Assembly (NCBI GenBank): GCA_017467705.1
Contig: JAFUSC010000138.1
Span: 1-34,537, forward strand
Length of the DNA stretch: 34,537 nucleotides
Direction: 5' to 3'
Source of the DNA: Prevotella sp.
GTDB taxonomy: Bacteria > Bacteroidota > Bacteroidia > Bacteroidales > Bacteroidaceae
Shown piece by piece: positions 15,061 to 23,841 of the stretch. How positions within the stretch are numbered: position 1 is the stretch's first letter; the number at the start of each line of letters is the position of its first letter. Below the pieces are notes generated by a model. It was not told where the DNA came from. It made no database searches and saw only the letters and a list, made by a program, of their open reading frames with translations. The position numbers were made by a program, and so were the translations under genes.

Positions 15061-15094
15061 TTGTCACTTATTACTTGTCACTTGTCACTTATTA
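15046..15094. repeat. Heptanucleotide repeat at the giant gene / TlpA-like gene junction
   Basis: Seven heptamers of the type cttgtca, cttatta or cttatca. It contains the stop codon of the giant gene and the first possible start of the TlpA-like gene. Confidence 0.88.
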
Positions 15095-18000
15095 CCTCAC
15101 CATGACCTTAAACGCGCGGCCTCCTGCCTCAATGACGTACACGCCCTTGTGCAGTTGGAACTCTGCGCGCGGTCCGCAGTCAGTCTCGTTGTAGCTCACC
15201 TGTCCGCCCAGCGTCACGGCACGCACGGTGCCCAGTGCCTCTGTAGACGTCACCGTCACCACACCGCCGCGCACACTGATGATGATCTGGTCATCCACAT
15301 CGCGGTCCATGCTGCCCAGCGAAGCATTGCTCGTCAGGAAGTAACGCCCGTAGTCGTTCGGCTGCACGCTGACCGTGCTGCCATCACTGACTGACGTCGT
15401 CTCACCCGTCACTGCGTCGAAGACATACAGCTCGTCCGTCTCGTCAGCGGCACCGTCGGTTCCGCCTCGCGTCGGGAGAGACTGCGGCAGACTTAACGTC
15501 ACCTCCACCGCTTCGTCGCTGCTGCACGTCACACCGAAGCAGACCGTCTCCAACGTCGGCAGCTGGTTGATGCTCACCGCCCTGCCGTCAGCCACGGTGT
15601 AGACCATCGGCACATCCTCCAGGTTCGCGTCAAACAGCGTCTCCACGTCTTCACGCTCCACGAAGTCAGCCTCAGCCTCCTCGCTCAGCATCACCTGTGC
15701 AACAGACGTGCCATGACCATTAGCCGCACTCAGCATGACAAAGTCACGTGAAGGAGCCAGATCAGGAACATTGCCGTCAATCATCATAGAGTTGTCGAAG
15801 TTGACACCTTTGCTACGGTCAGTGGTCTTAACAAAGAATGATGTCATCGGTTTAATCTTTCCTGTTGACAATCCAACGGCAGGATTACCATCCACAGCCC
15901 AATATTCGCCAGTCAGATGTGTATTCTTTGCAAAGAACGTTGCCATATCGATGGATGACACGTAAGGATTACCCACCAGATAATATTCATTATAGGCATT
16001 TACGTTCTCCTCGTCTAAGGGCATTGCGGTCATCGTGGCCTTGTTGTCATAGTCATCAGTCACAAAACGTCCGTACACACCATCACCCTTGGTCGTTGTA
16101 GCCGTCACCGTGCCTGCTGCATCCTTATAATCATAATAAGTATAGCTCTCGTTAGCCTTCGGCAGCCGGAACAACACTTGCTCACCGACAGCCCCGTCCT
16201 TCTTGTGGGCACGGAGTGCGAAGCCCTGCAGGTCGGTGTACTTCACTGCCATGTCATTATAGGTGTGCGTCCACTGTGCAAAAACAGTGCTGACGGCATC
16301 GCCAAACTTCAGGTTTGCCGAATACTGAGTAGCCCGCGGATCAGTTGTCTCCGTATAAATCTTACCACCGTCCTCACTGTGGTCCCACGAGCGCTGATAG
16401 ACAGGATAGTTAGTGCGGCTATAGGTTGTCGTGTTGAACGAGATGGGTTGGAAAGCCTCCGTCACCTGTCTGCCTGTCACGGTTGAAGGCGTTGGCAGGC
16501 TATAGTCAGTTATCGCAGTAGCAGGCAGGAACATGTCACCGGCATACGTTCCCTTCAGCGGAGCTGAAAGCAGGTACCACTTGTTGCGCTCCATTTCCTT
16601 CTCCACCCACGCTTTCTTATAAGTCAGACGCTGCTGGTTTATCAGCTCTGCATTGGGTTTGAAGTAGATTTCCTTACAAATGTTACCATAGAACTTCTCG
16701 CAGTCATAAATATTGGCATCGCCTGCTCCGACTAACGTAACACCATCTGCCTTGTAATGTCCCTGACACTCCGTCTGATGGTCACTGCTGTCATAGCTGT
16801 AACGCACCAGCATGTCATACTTGATATTGACAGTAGCATCACTCGTTCCGTACTTCGGGCTGGTGTCTGTACCCAGATCACCGGCAAGAAGTATTCCGCC
16901 CGTATAGTCAGAGCCGGGATAAGCTGTAATATCCATGTTGATAAGGCTCGGCGCACGGCTGCCTGCAGGCAGTGTCACGTAGCTGAACTTCATCGGCACA
17001 TAGGTGTTAGGCACTGTCGTCAAGCCGCTGTTGATGTCTGCATTATTCTTGTAAATGCCATCCTGCGCAGTCGTTGCAGTGTTCTGAGTGCCATCAGCAC
17101 TCTTGTAAAGCTCTGCCCGCGTTGAGCGTTGCCAGTTGGCATCATTGTTCCAGTTGGCATTATAGTAGGTAGCATCAATGGCACGAGGATTCCATGTCAC
17201 GAACTCAGGCACCACCTTAATCACCAGATAGATGTCATCCTGACAGCGTCCAGCATTACCTGCATCACGAGTGTCAAAATAAGTAGTTGCGACCTCATAT
17301 TCATATCCCTCATGGAATTCAATGGCACAGTTTGTTCCCGAAAGGTCGAGCGTCAGATACATGTGGGCAGCATCCACAACAGCATCAGCACTGGGGTCAT
17401 CCGGGTTAACAATCTTGGCAAACCTGGTACCGACCGTCGTCAGCGTCGGGTCTGTTGTCTGGGGCGTTGTCGGGTCTGTTATCTTGTCAACGGCCGAGAC
17501 GGTCAGATAGTCTCCGTCAAAGCTCAGCGTATTTGCTGTTGACTTGTCTCTGTCTTTATACAGACGGATGGGGATATGCAGTTTATAGCCTCCCTCACGG
17601 AGATGCTTCAGCTGCTCCAAGCCAAGACGAAGCACACGCTTGGTGTAGGTCGGTGGATAAACCACATCGCTAAAGCCTAACTCCAGCTCAGGTGAGCTTC
17701 CTTTCAGGCTGAATGTTACCTCAAAGGGAGAGCAGACAGCAGTTGAGCCACTTGAAATAGTGACGCTCTGCTCCACAGGCAGACAGGTTACGGTAAAGTC
17801 TGTGGTGCTGAAGGTATGGGTGAACGTCTGCGTGTAATCAAGGCTCAGGATGCCTTCTGTAATAGCATAGCTCAGCAGATTGTAGTTCGTGCTGTTCACA
17901 GACGCATAGCCGGCAGCCAGCCCAACTGTAGCTTTATAGGCAGAACTTACGCCACGGTAATGAGCCCAAGCCGTCTTCAGGTCTTCATACTTGTAATCTG

Positions 18001-21000
18001 TTCCGCCATAGCTGAAGGTCGCGGTCGTTGAATTCCATGTTGCCAGAGGAACAAAAGCGTAGTCATAATGTAAATCAGTAAAGCTCTTAAAGCCGGTCGC
18101 CTCTTCAATGTCAGGCACCTTTAGAATCATCTGCACATCTGTCACGGTTGATGCCCCGCCACAGGCTACAAGCAGGTCACCGCCCTCAGCGCCGCCTACA
18201 CCGTCAGTGTACGTCACATATTGACGCCGGGGAATAAAGAAGTTACTGAACACGGAGCACTTGCTCGTAGCACCGAAATGCAAACCGCCCCAGTAGCTCT
18301 CCTTGGAAGCATCAAATGCTTCATGAGGATTATATACGGAGACATAATAGTGTCCACCCTCTTCCAAAGCAGGGAAGTTCCTATTGGCTATCTGGAAGTA
18401 AATCGTATTATCTGCGGCCAGATACCATCCGTAGGCATCACTCTCACGAGCAGTTTCTGTCTTCACATCACTTGCCGGATTAAAGTTTGACACCACCTTC
18501 GACACGCCATAAGTGAAAGTACCATCATCAGCTATCAGGGTACCTGTGCCGTCATACTGCGGGTACATGCCCACGCCTTTCACCACCGAGCCGTCTTCCT
18601 CACGGCAGATGCGCCAGTAAACGGTCTGTTCCGTATCACTCTTACCATAGACATTCTGCAGGCCCTCAGCATCCATGTATACTTTCAGTTTACCCTCCGT
18701 CGGGTTCTCACATGAACTGCCCGTCTGCTTCAGCTGTACCTTCGACGTGTTGGTAAACACCTTCAATTCGTCAATGGCAAAGTCTGCACCATTGGTGTCG
18801 TTAGCATAGTTAATCACCTCAGCTACAAATTTGGTGATTTTATCATCGAAGGTTGTCGGTATCGTTGACATGCCATAGATTTGATTCCAGACGCCCTTCG
18901 TGGCACCCGTTGTTAAAATATCACAAGTATGGAACGCAACCACACGTTGGCGGTTTCCATCACTGTCAATACCCACAATACGTATCAACAACTGGGGCTT
19001 AATTTCCTGATGAGTCATATCTGCCACTGCTGCCGTGAAATAGATGGAAGAGCCTCCGCAAAGGTCAGCCCCAAAAGGAATCGTGGCAATGGTGCGTGAC
19101 TCATTGGATGCATCAGTATACAGGAAAGAACCATACTTTGCATTGTCCGTAACGGTGTGGGTATAGTCGTAAAGTGTAGGGCTTCCCTCTGCCCACCAAT
19201 AGAATTTGTAGGGGTCTGTGTCCATTTGAGTCGAAATCTTTGTCGTCCCAATAGTCGCGTTTATAGATTTCAGGATGATGTAATCACCATGTTCCGGCGA
19301 AACACCTGTGTCCATACCATTCTTTATTGTTGAGGTCAATGGAGGATAGCTGAAGCCATACTGAATGTCATCCCACGGGAAGGGGGTGTAAGTCATGTTA
19401 TCCGAAGGTCCTGATGGAGCGTCTGACCAATTGGCCGTGCTATAATACTCGGCCTCATGTCCCGTCAGGTTCTCATTCGTATCAGGATTGCCGTCAAAGT
19501 CTACGGAACCTGCTAAGAAGTAATGATACTTCATGTACTCATCGGTACGTTCCAAGTTAGCAGGCAACGACAGGTCGGACACAGGAACAGCAGGAGCTTC
19601 AATGAAATGCAACTCATAGTGTACCACTGGGGCAAAGTTGCCTGTACCTGCCGCCACATCAAAGATTCCATTGCCGACATAGCCCACCACGTGGAATTTT
19701 TTGCCATCAAGTACCTTGGGGCCAGCCTCATCCTTCAGGTTCTTATAGTCCCCTACTGATTCCCCCTTGAACTGGGCAAAGGTGAATGTTGTAATACGGT
19801 TTGTCTCTATGTTTCCTATCTTCTTTCTCCAGATGCCTTCATCGTTCTCGAAATAAGCAAACCACTGCGCTTGATCTGCCGACACATAATTGGGAGTTTC
19901 TGTAGTACCTATATTTAATATATAGTTAGCAAGGCTGTGCTCATCGAAACGCAGGGCAAATGAGCCCGTCTTACTCGCACCTAACGACACGACGACCTTG
20001 CCCTGATCTTCTGCTAATTGGAACATGGTTTTCTCCTTGCTGACAAACAGGTCATGCATGGCAGCATTGTCGGCGCCGGCTTTGATGGCTGTCTCAGCAT
20101 TGTCCAACAACGTCTTCGAAGCTGTCTGCTTGGCGGCACTCTCGCTGGCCGGATGGATATGGAAGATGTAACGGTTGCTCAGGGTCGGCTCATGAATCAG
20201 ATAAGAAGTGCCGCTAACCGTAGTAATGCCGTCAGAATACTTACTCACGTCGCAGGCAATGTCAATAGCCTCAGAGAAGTCAGCATCAGCAGTAAATGTC
20301 ACACCGACATTACCGTGAATAGGACTGGCCGGGATACAAAGGCCGAACAAGCCCCGGTCAGCAGGAGTCAGACTGGTACCCACCTTTGTAAAGGTAAATT
20401 TCTTACTGCTGTCTGTTGTCTTGTCCTTCACCTTCGTGTCCGTCTTCCAGTCATACCAGCGGATATAGCCGCGCGGTTCCAGGTTATTACCTGTCGGGGT
20501 ATCATAATTTTCAAACGGAAGGATCAATTTACGCGTCTCACCCGGCAGAACATAAACATTATACTCCCACGTATGTACGCCCTGACGAATGTCATCCGTA
20601 ATGTCCTTTGCCTCACCAGTGGTGTTGTCCCAATACTTCTGAGCCTGAGAACCTGCACTGCCTTCAGGTTTCACCCACGGACGCTCCGTAATTCCTTTAT
20701 AATGCACGAAGGGCAGAGCAGCAAACTCTGTATCTGTCAGAATCAGGTTATAGACATACTTCACCTGCATGGTGGCAGGCTCTTCATCAGGCAGATTCTC
20801 TCCGGTCAGGTCGGTAGTCAGCACGCACACCACTCTCAGATTCTTATAATCATTCTCATAATCGTAACCCGTTGACGGAAGCGTCAAAGTCGGGTCATAA
20901 CCAGGAGCATTTCCGTAATCGGGCAAGTCTGACAGGTGGATATAATGTCCATACACAAGATTCTTGGTGTAAGTCTTGGTAGCTGTGAAGCCCCAATCAG

Positions 21001-23563
21001 CTAAATCACCAAGCACGTTGCCTGCGGCATCAGTTACATACCAACGGACATAACCGTCGCTCTTCAGTTTTGCCTTGCTCACTCCTAAATCAGTCAGCAC
21101 ACCCGTGATATTTGAGAAAAGCTCCGGAGCAATCTGACCGCCTGTGACATTACCGCCACCGTCTTTAATTTTCGTATAAAGTGCACTCTTATAGATGGTC
21201 TTCACCGTGGCAATGTTATCAGCAAGGAAGTCAGCATAGTAATCTTCTGGTGACAGGAATGAGTAGACGTACTTCAGCTGCATGGTGGCAGGCTCATTGG
21301 TCAGCGGTGCGGTGCTGGGCTCCATGCCCGTTTTGTCCAACGTCATCACACAAACAAACTTGTACTTCGTAAAGTCCTTCTGACTCTCGGTGTAAGACGA
21401 CGGATAAGTAAATGTTGGGTCGTAATCGGATGCATTGTAAGCCTCAAAATTCAGGATATAATGTCCGTAATCATCATTCTTCGTGTAAGTCTTTGTTGCC
21501 GAGAACCCCCAATCAGCTAAGTCGCCGACAATGTTTCCGTCAAGGTCTGTGACATACCAGCGGGAATACAAAGCCCCTAAACCGTCAGAAGCAACACCGA
21601 GGTCTGAAGCAACTGAAGTATAAGCACTATTGCCATACTGCTCAATTTTCAAGGCACCGGCATACAATACGTTTTTATTAATGGTTGTCACCGTTTCAAT
21701 GTTTGTGGCAGGAAAGGTGCGGTTCTCAAAGTGTATGGTGTACTTCATGGCGAGTGTTGTCGGTTCCATGGAAATCGCAGAACCTGAAACCTCCTCGTCG
21801 CCCGTGGTTCCTATATAAACCACTAAATCATAATCAGTCCAGCTGCTGAATTGCCCATCTGGCCATATCTTCACCATCATGATCTTCGACAGGTCTTTCT
21901 CTGAACTGAGCTTGGTACTCCACACACGGCCATACTTGTGATTAACGGGATAGTAGAGTTGGGTTCCACTGATAGACGTTGTGGAGCCTAAAGTCTGGTC
22001 TTTGAAGTTCTGCTCTATACCCGTCGCTTTATCAACCAACACGTAACGGACATAGAAATTATCACTTCCCCCCAACGTATAGCTTGAATAGTTGTCCCAT
22101 AAAGCCGTAAATTCAGCATCACTCATGTCAGCGACGGTTCCAAGGACTGTTCCACTACTATTGGTCAGTTTCACTTGCTTGTTGGTCAGGTCAAACTTCA
22201 GATATGCCTCAGTGAGTGCACTCCATTCACTTCCAAGCATTGTAATGTTTTTTTCCACCTTTGTGGCCGACGTTGCATCGCCCTTGAAGGGATACTCAAA
22301 CAGGTAGGTGTATTGCAAATCCCAGTCTGGCTCCTTCGCAGGTAACTCCGTGGCTTCGTCGGTGGAGAACACGCACATCACCTGATAGTCCTCAAACTCA
22401 CCTGCCGACAGCGTCAGCGTGATTTTGTTTTTAAGGTCATCATCATACGACAAGCCTGCGGGCTTGGAGATATAAAAGCCATGCTCCAGTTCAGGGCCTG
22501 CTATTCCACCGGTAACGGTTAGCTTACCCGTGGGATCCACAGCATCACCGTCCTTCATCAGGAAGACACGGACATACTTTGCCCCTGACACTTCTGCCAA
22601 CACGTTCTCTAAGTCAATCGGAGCAGAAGTATCAGAAATTGCAACTTCATCGGCCTTACCGACCACAGCACCACCGGTTAATGTCTGACCTGTCGCTTTC
22701 AGGGAACCCTTGAAAGTGTCATCTTTCTTACCTGTAGCATTAAATACGTAGGTGTACTTTATTTTTAAGTTAGCAGGCTCAGCAGTTATTGAACCTGTTT
22801 GAGTCCATTCAGGATGCTCCGCATAAGTAAGTCCATCATTATCATCTGTTATATAACATTCTAAAGTATACCCATCATAATCAGCAAATGTTTTACTTGA
22901 ATTAATTGTGAATTGAGGTTTTAATATTTTAGCTTTGAAGTCAGCGTCCTGATACAAATAATTATATGTATAGAACCAAAACATATTACCATTTGTTGGA
23001 GTCCATGGGGCGTTGTTGTATAAGTATTCTGAAGTTATATGCCAATCGTTAGTCCCTATCGAATATCCATTTACAACAATTGATGTTACAATGTTGTCTG
23101 ATGCATCTTTAATACACCATCTGATATAGATGTGCTGATAAATATTGTCTACCGTATAGGCTGATGAACCTTTTAATTCGTTCAGGTCGCTAACAATCTG
23201 AGACAAATCGCCTGTCATATCAACAGTTGTAGTACTGACATTATTCTTAATATACTTTGTATATGTTTTTGCACCTGATATTAAAGTTCCATTAAACGTC
23301 TGTCCCCATGCACTGCTGATGCTCATGAGGAACACGCACAACAGGAAGAACGCCCGGCGGGTGAGGGTCGTCGGGGTGATGGGGATTGCAAATCCCTTGC
23401 CCGATGGCATCGGATTGCAAATCCGATGCAACGGCTGGGACAACAGCTGATGCAACGATTGGTGCAACGGCTGGGACAACAGCTGATGCAACGATGGGTG
23501 CAACGGCTGATGCAACAGCTGGTGCAACGGGAGGGGCTGTATGTTACTTCTCTTTGTTTTCAT
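15092..23563 (-). CDS. Giant modular secreted protein with T9SS-type C-terminal domain
   Basis: About 2,823 residues from the ATG at 23563 (MKTKRSNIQ). A secretion signal (RRAFFLLCVFLMSISSAWGQ) lies near residues 70-90, behind an unusual leader made of 12-bp repeats; an internal ATG at 23410 would give a normal-length signal peptide. The first third is tandem modules of 150-185 residues, each with a (Y/F)xRWYVTDxxG-like strand and ending EPAxxxxKYxYxF (ends near residues 270, 420, 610, 768, 938). Two modules share GDLADWGFxATKTYTKN. The rest is beta-rich with no recognised catalytic motif. The last 75 residues (ISVRGGVVTV ... LHKGVYVIEAGGRAFKVMVR) look like a T9SS type A sorting domain. Probably a surface adhesin or matrix protein exported by the PorU/PorV system; the function is inferred from architecture only. 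Confidence 0.82.
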   Translation of the reverse strand: MKTKRSNIQPLPLHQLLHQPLHPSLHQLLSQPLHQSLHQLLSQPLHRICNPMPSGKGFAIPITPTTLTRRAFFLLCVFLMSISSAWGQTFNGTLISGAKTYTKYIKNNVSTTTVDMTGDLSQIVSDLNELKGSSAYTVDNIYQHIYIRWCIKDASDNIVTSIVVNGYSIGTNDWHITSEYLYNNAPWTPTNGNMFWFYTYNYLYQDADFKAKILKPQFTINSSKTFADYDGYTLECYITDDNDGLTYAEHPEWTQTGSITAEPANLKIKYTYVFNATGKKDDTFKGSLKATGQTLTGGAVVGKADEVAISDTSAPIDLENVLAEVSGAKYVRVFLMKDGDAVDPTGKLTVTGGIAGPELEHGFYISKPAGLSYDDDLKNKITLTLSAGEFEDYQVMCVFSTDEATELPAKEPDWDLQYTYLFEYPFKGDATSATKVEKNITMLGSEWSALTEAYLKFDLTNKQVKLTNSSGTVLGTVADMSDAEFTALWDNYSSYTLGGSDNFYVRYVLVDKATGIEQNFKDQTLGSTTSISGTQLYYPVNHKYGRVWSTKLSSEKDLSKIMMVKIWPDGQFSSWTDYDLVVYIGTTGDEEVSGSAISMEPTTLAMKYTIHFENRTFPATNIETVTTINKNVLYAGALKIEQYGNSAYTSVASDLGVASDGLGALYSRWYVTDLDGNIVGDLADWGFSATKTYTKNDDYGHYILNFEAYNASDYDPTFTYPSSYTESQKDFTKYKFVCVMTLDKTGMEPSTAPLTNEPATMQLKYVYSFLSPEDYYADFLADNIATVKTIYKSALYTKIKDGGGNVTGGQIAPELFSNITGVLTDLGVSKAKLKSDGYVRWYVTDAAGNVLGDLADWGFTATKTYTKNLVYGHYIHLSDLPDYGNAPGYDPTLTLPSTGYDYENDYKNLRVVCVLTTDLTGENLPDEEPATMQVKYVYNLILTDTEFAALPFVHYKGITERPWVKPEGSAGSQAQKYWDNTTGEAKDITDDIRQGVHTWEYNVYVLPGETRKLILPFENYDTPTGNNLEPRGYIRWYDWKTDTKVKDKTTDSSKKFTFTKVGTSLTPADRGLFGLCIPASPIHGNVGVTFTADADFSEAIDIACDVSKYSDGITTVSGTSYLIHEPTLSNRYIFHIHPASESAAKQTASKTLLDNAETAIKAGADNAAMHDLFVSKEKTMFQLAEDQGKVVVSLGASKTGSFALRFDEHSLANYILNIGTTETPNYVSADQAQWFAYFENDEGIWRKKIGNIETNRITTFTFAQFKGESVGDYKNLKDEAGPKVLDGKKFHVVGYVGNGIFDVAAGTGNFAPVVHYELHFIEAPAVPVSDLSLPANLERTDEYMKYHYFLAGSVDFDGNPDTNENLTGHEAEYYSTANWSDAPSGPSDNMTYTPFPWDDIQYGFSYPPLTSTIKNGMDTGVSPEHGDYIILKSINATIGTTKISTQMDTDPYKFYWWAEGSPTLYDYTHTVTDNAKYGSFLYTDASNESRTIATIPFGADLCGGSSIYFTAAVADMTHQEIKPQLLIRIVGIDSDGNRQRVVAFHTCDILTTGATKGVWNQIYGMSTIPTTFDDKITKFVAEVINYANDTNGADFAIDELKVFTNTSKVQLKQTGSSCENPTEGKLKVYMDAEGLQNVYGKSDTEQTVYWRICREEDGSVVKGVGMYPQYDGTGTLIADDGTFTYGVSKVVSNFNPASDVKTETARESDAYGWYLAADNTIYFQIANRNFPALEEGGHYYVSVYNPHEAFDASKESYWGGLHFGATSKCSVFSNFFIPRRQYVTYTDGVGGAEGGDLLVACGGASTVTDVQMILKVPDIEEATGFKSFTDLHYDYAFVPLATWNSTTATFSYGGTDYKYEDLKTAWAHYRGVSSAYKATVGLAAGYASVNSTNYNLLSYAITEGILSLDYTQTFTHTFSTTDFTVTCLPVEQSVTISSGSTAVCSPFEVTFSLKGSSPELELGFSDVVYPPTYTKRVLRLGLEQLKHLREGGYKLHIPIRLYKDRDKSTANTLSFDGDYLTVSAVDKITDPTTPQTTDPTLTTVGTRFAKIVNPDDPSADAVVDAAHMYLTLDLSGTNCAIEFHEGYEYEVATTYFDTRDAGNAGRCQDDIYLVIKVVPEFVTWNPRAIDATYYNANWNNDANWQRSTRAELYKSADGTQNTATTAQDGIYKNNADINSGLTTVPNTYVPMKFSYVTLPAGSRAPSLINMDITAYPGSDYTGGILLAGDLGTDTSPKYGTSDATVNIKYDMLVRYSYDSSDHQTECQGHYKADGVTLVGAGDANIYDCEKFYGNICKEIYFKPNAELINQQRLTYKKAWVEKEMERNKWYLLSAPLKGTYAGDMFLPATAITDYSLPTPSTVTGRQVTEAFQPISFNTTTYSRTNYPVYQRSWDHSEDGGKIYTETTDPRATQYSANLKFGDAVSTVFAQWTHTYNDMAVKYTDLQGFALRAHKKDGAVGEQVLFRLPKANESYTYYDYKDAAGTVTATTTKGDGVYGRFVTDDYDNKATMTAMPLDEENVNAYNEYYLVGNPYVSSIDMATFFAKNTHLTGEYWAVDGNPAVGLSTGKIKPMTSFFVKTTDRSKGVNFDNSMMIDGNVPDLAPSRDFVMLSAANGHGTSVAQVMLSEEAEADFVEREDVETLFDANLEDVPMVYTVADGRAVSINQLPTLETVCFGVTCSSDEAVEVTLSLPQSLPTRGGTDGAADETDELYVFDAVTGETTSVSDGSTVSVQPNDYGRYFLTSNASLGSMDRDVDDQIIISVRGGVVTVTSTEALGTVRAVTLGGQVSYNETDCGPRAEFQLHKGVYVIEAGGRAFKVMVR
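23381..23426. repeat. Two ATTGCAAAT-core palindromes at the 5' end of the giant gene
   Basis: GGGATTGCAAATCCC (23382-23396) and TCGGATTGCAAATCCGA (23410-23426). Same core as the palindromes at 30982-31109, with different but paired arms. Confidence 0.88.
23425..23532. repeat. 12-bp tandem repeat encoding the giant protein leader
   Basis: Nine 12-bp units (gatgcaacggct, gggacaacagct, gatgcaacgatt and variants), partly ordered as a 36-bp triplet. On the coding strand they read HQLLHQPLHPSL-type repeats upstream of the signal peptide. Confidence 0.88.
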
Positions 23564-23708
23564 TTCTTTTAATTCATAATGCTTCATGCATGTTGCATCA
23601 CTCATCATGGCTATATCACGTTTTTTTGTTGTTTATACTCTTCCTTTGTGCGCGGGGCAGGATGCTTCCGCGGAGCCGTAATAGGATGGCGGAATTGTTT
23701 TCACCTGT

Positions 23709-23820
23709 TGACGGCGTTCCCGTCACGTGCTGACGGTGCGACCGTCACAGGTTGACGGCGTCGCCGTCACGGGTTGACGGAACTTCCGTCAAACAAGGTT
23801 GACAGTGGTTACTGTCAACC
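23709..23820. repeat. 22-bp-period palindrome array C (TGACGG...CCGTCA), 5 units
   Basis: Units start at 23709, 23731, 23753, 23775 (exact 22-bp period) and 23797. Four are 17-mers of the form TGACGG-N5-CCGTCA whose centres differ but mostly still pair (GGT-GCG-ACC, GGCG-T-CGCC, GGAA-C-TTCC). The fifth is GGTTGACAGT-ggtt-ACTGTCAACC. It lies between the stop of the upstream fimbrillin gene and the start of the giant gene, on the presumed polycistronic mRNA. Confidence 0.9.
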
Positions 23821-23841
23821 TACGTTGACAGCCGATAGTAC

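Noticed and set aside
23386..23733. 115-codon plus-strand frame rich in Ala/Thr/Gly repeats
   Set aside because: It is the antisense reading of the 12-bp tandem repeat at the giant gene's 5' end.
23709..23820. CRISPR-like regular repeats (also 4879-4980, 5062-5166, 33406-33488)
   Set aside because: Period is 22 bp with 5-nt spacers and palindromic units; CRISPR arrays need repeats and unique spacers of roughly 20-40 nt each, and no cas gene is present.
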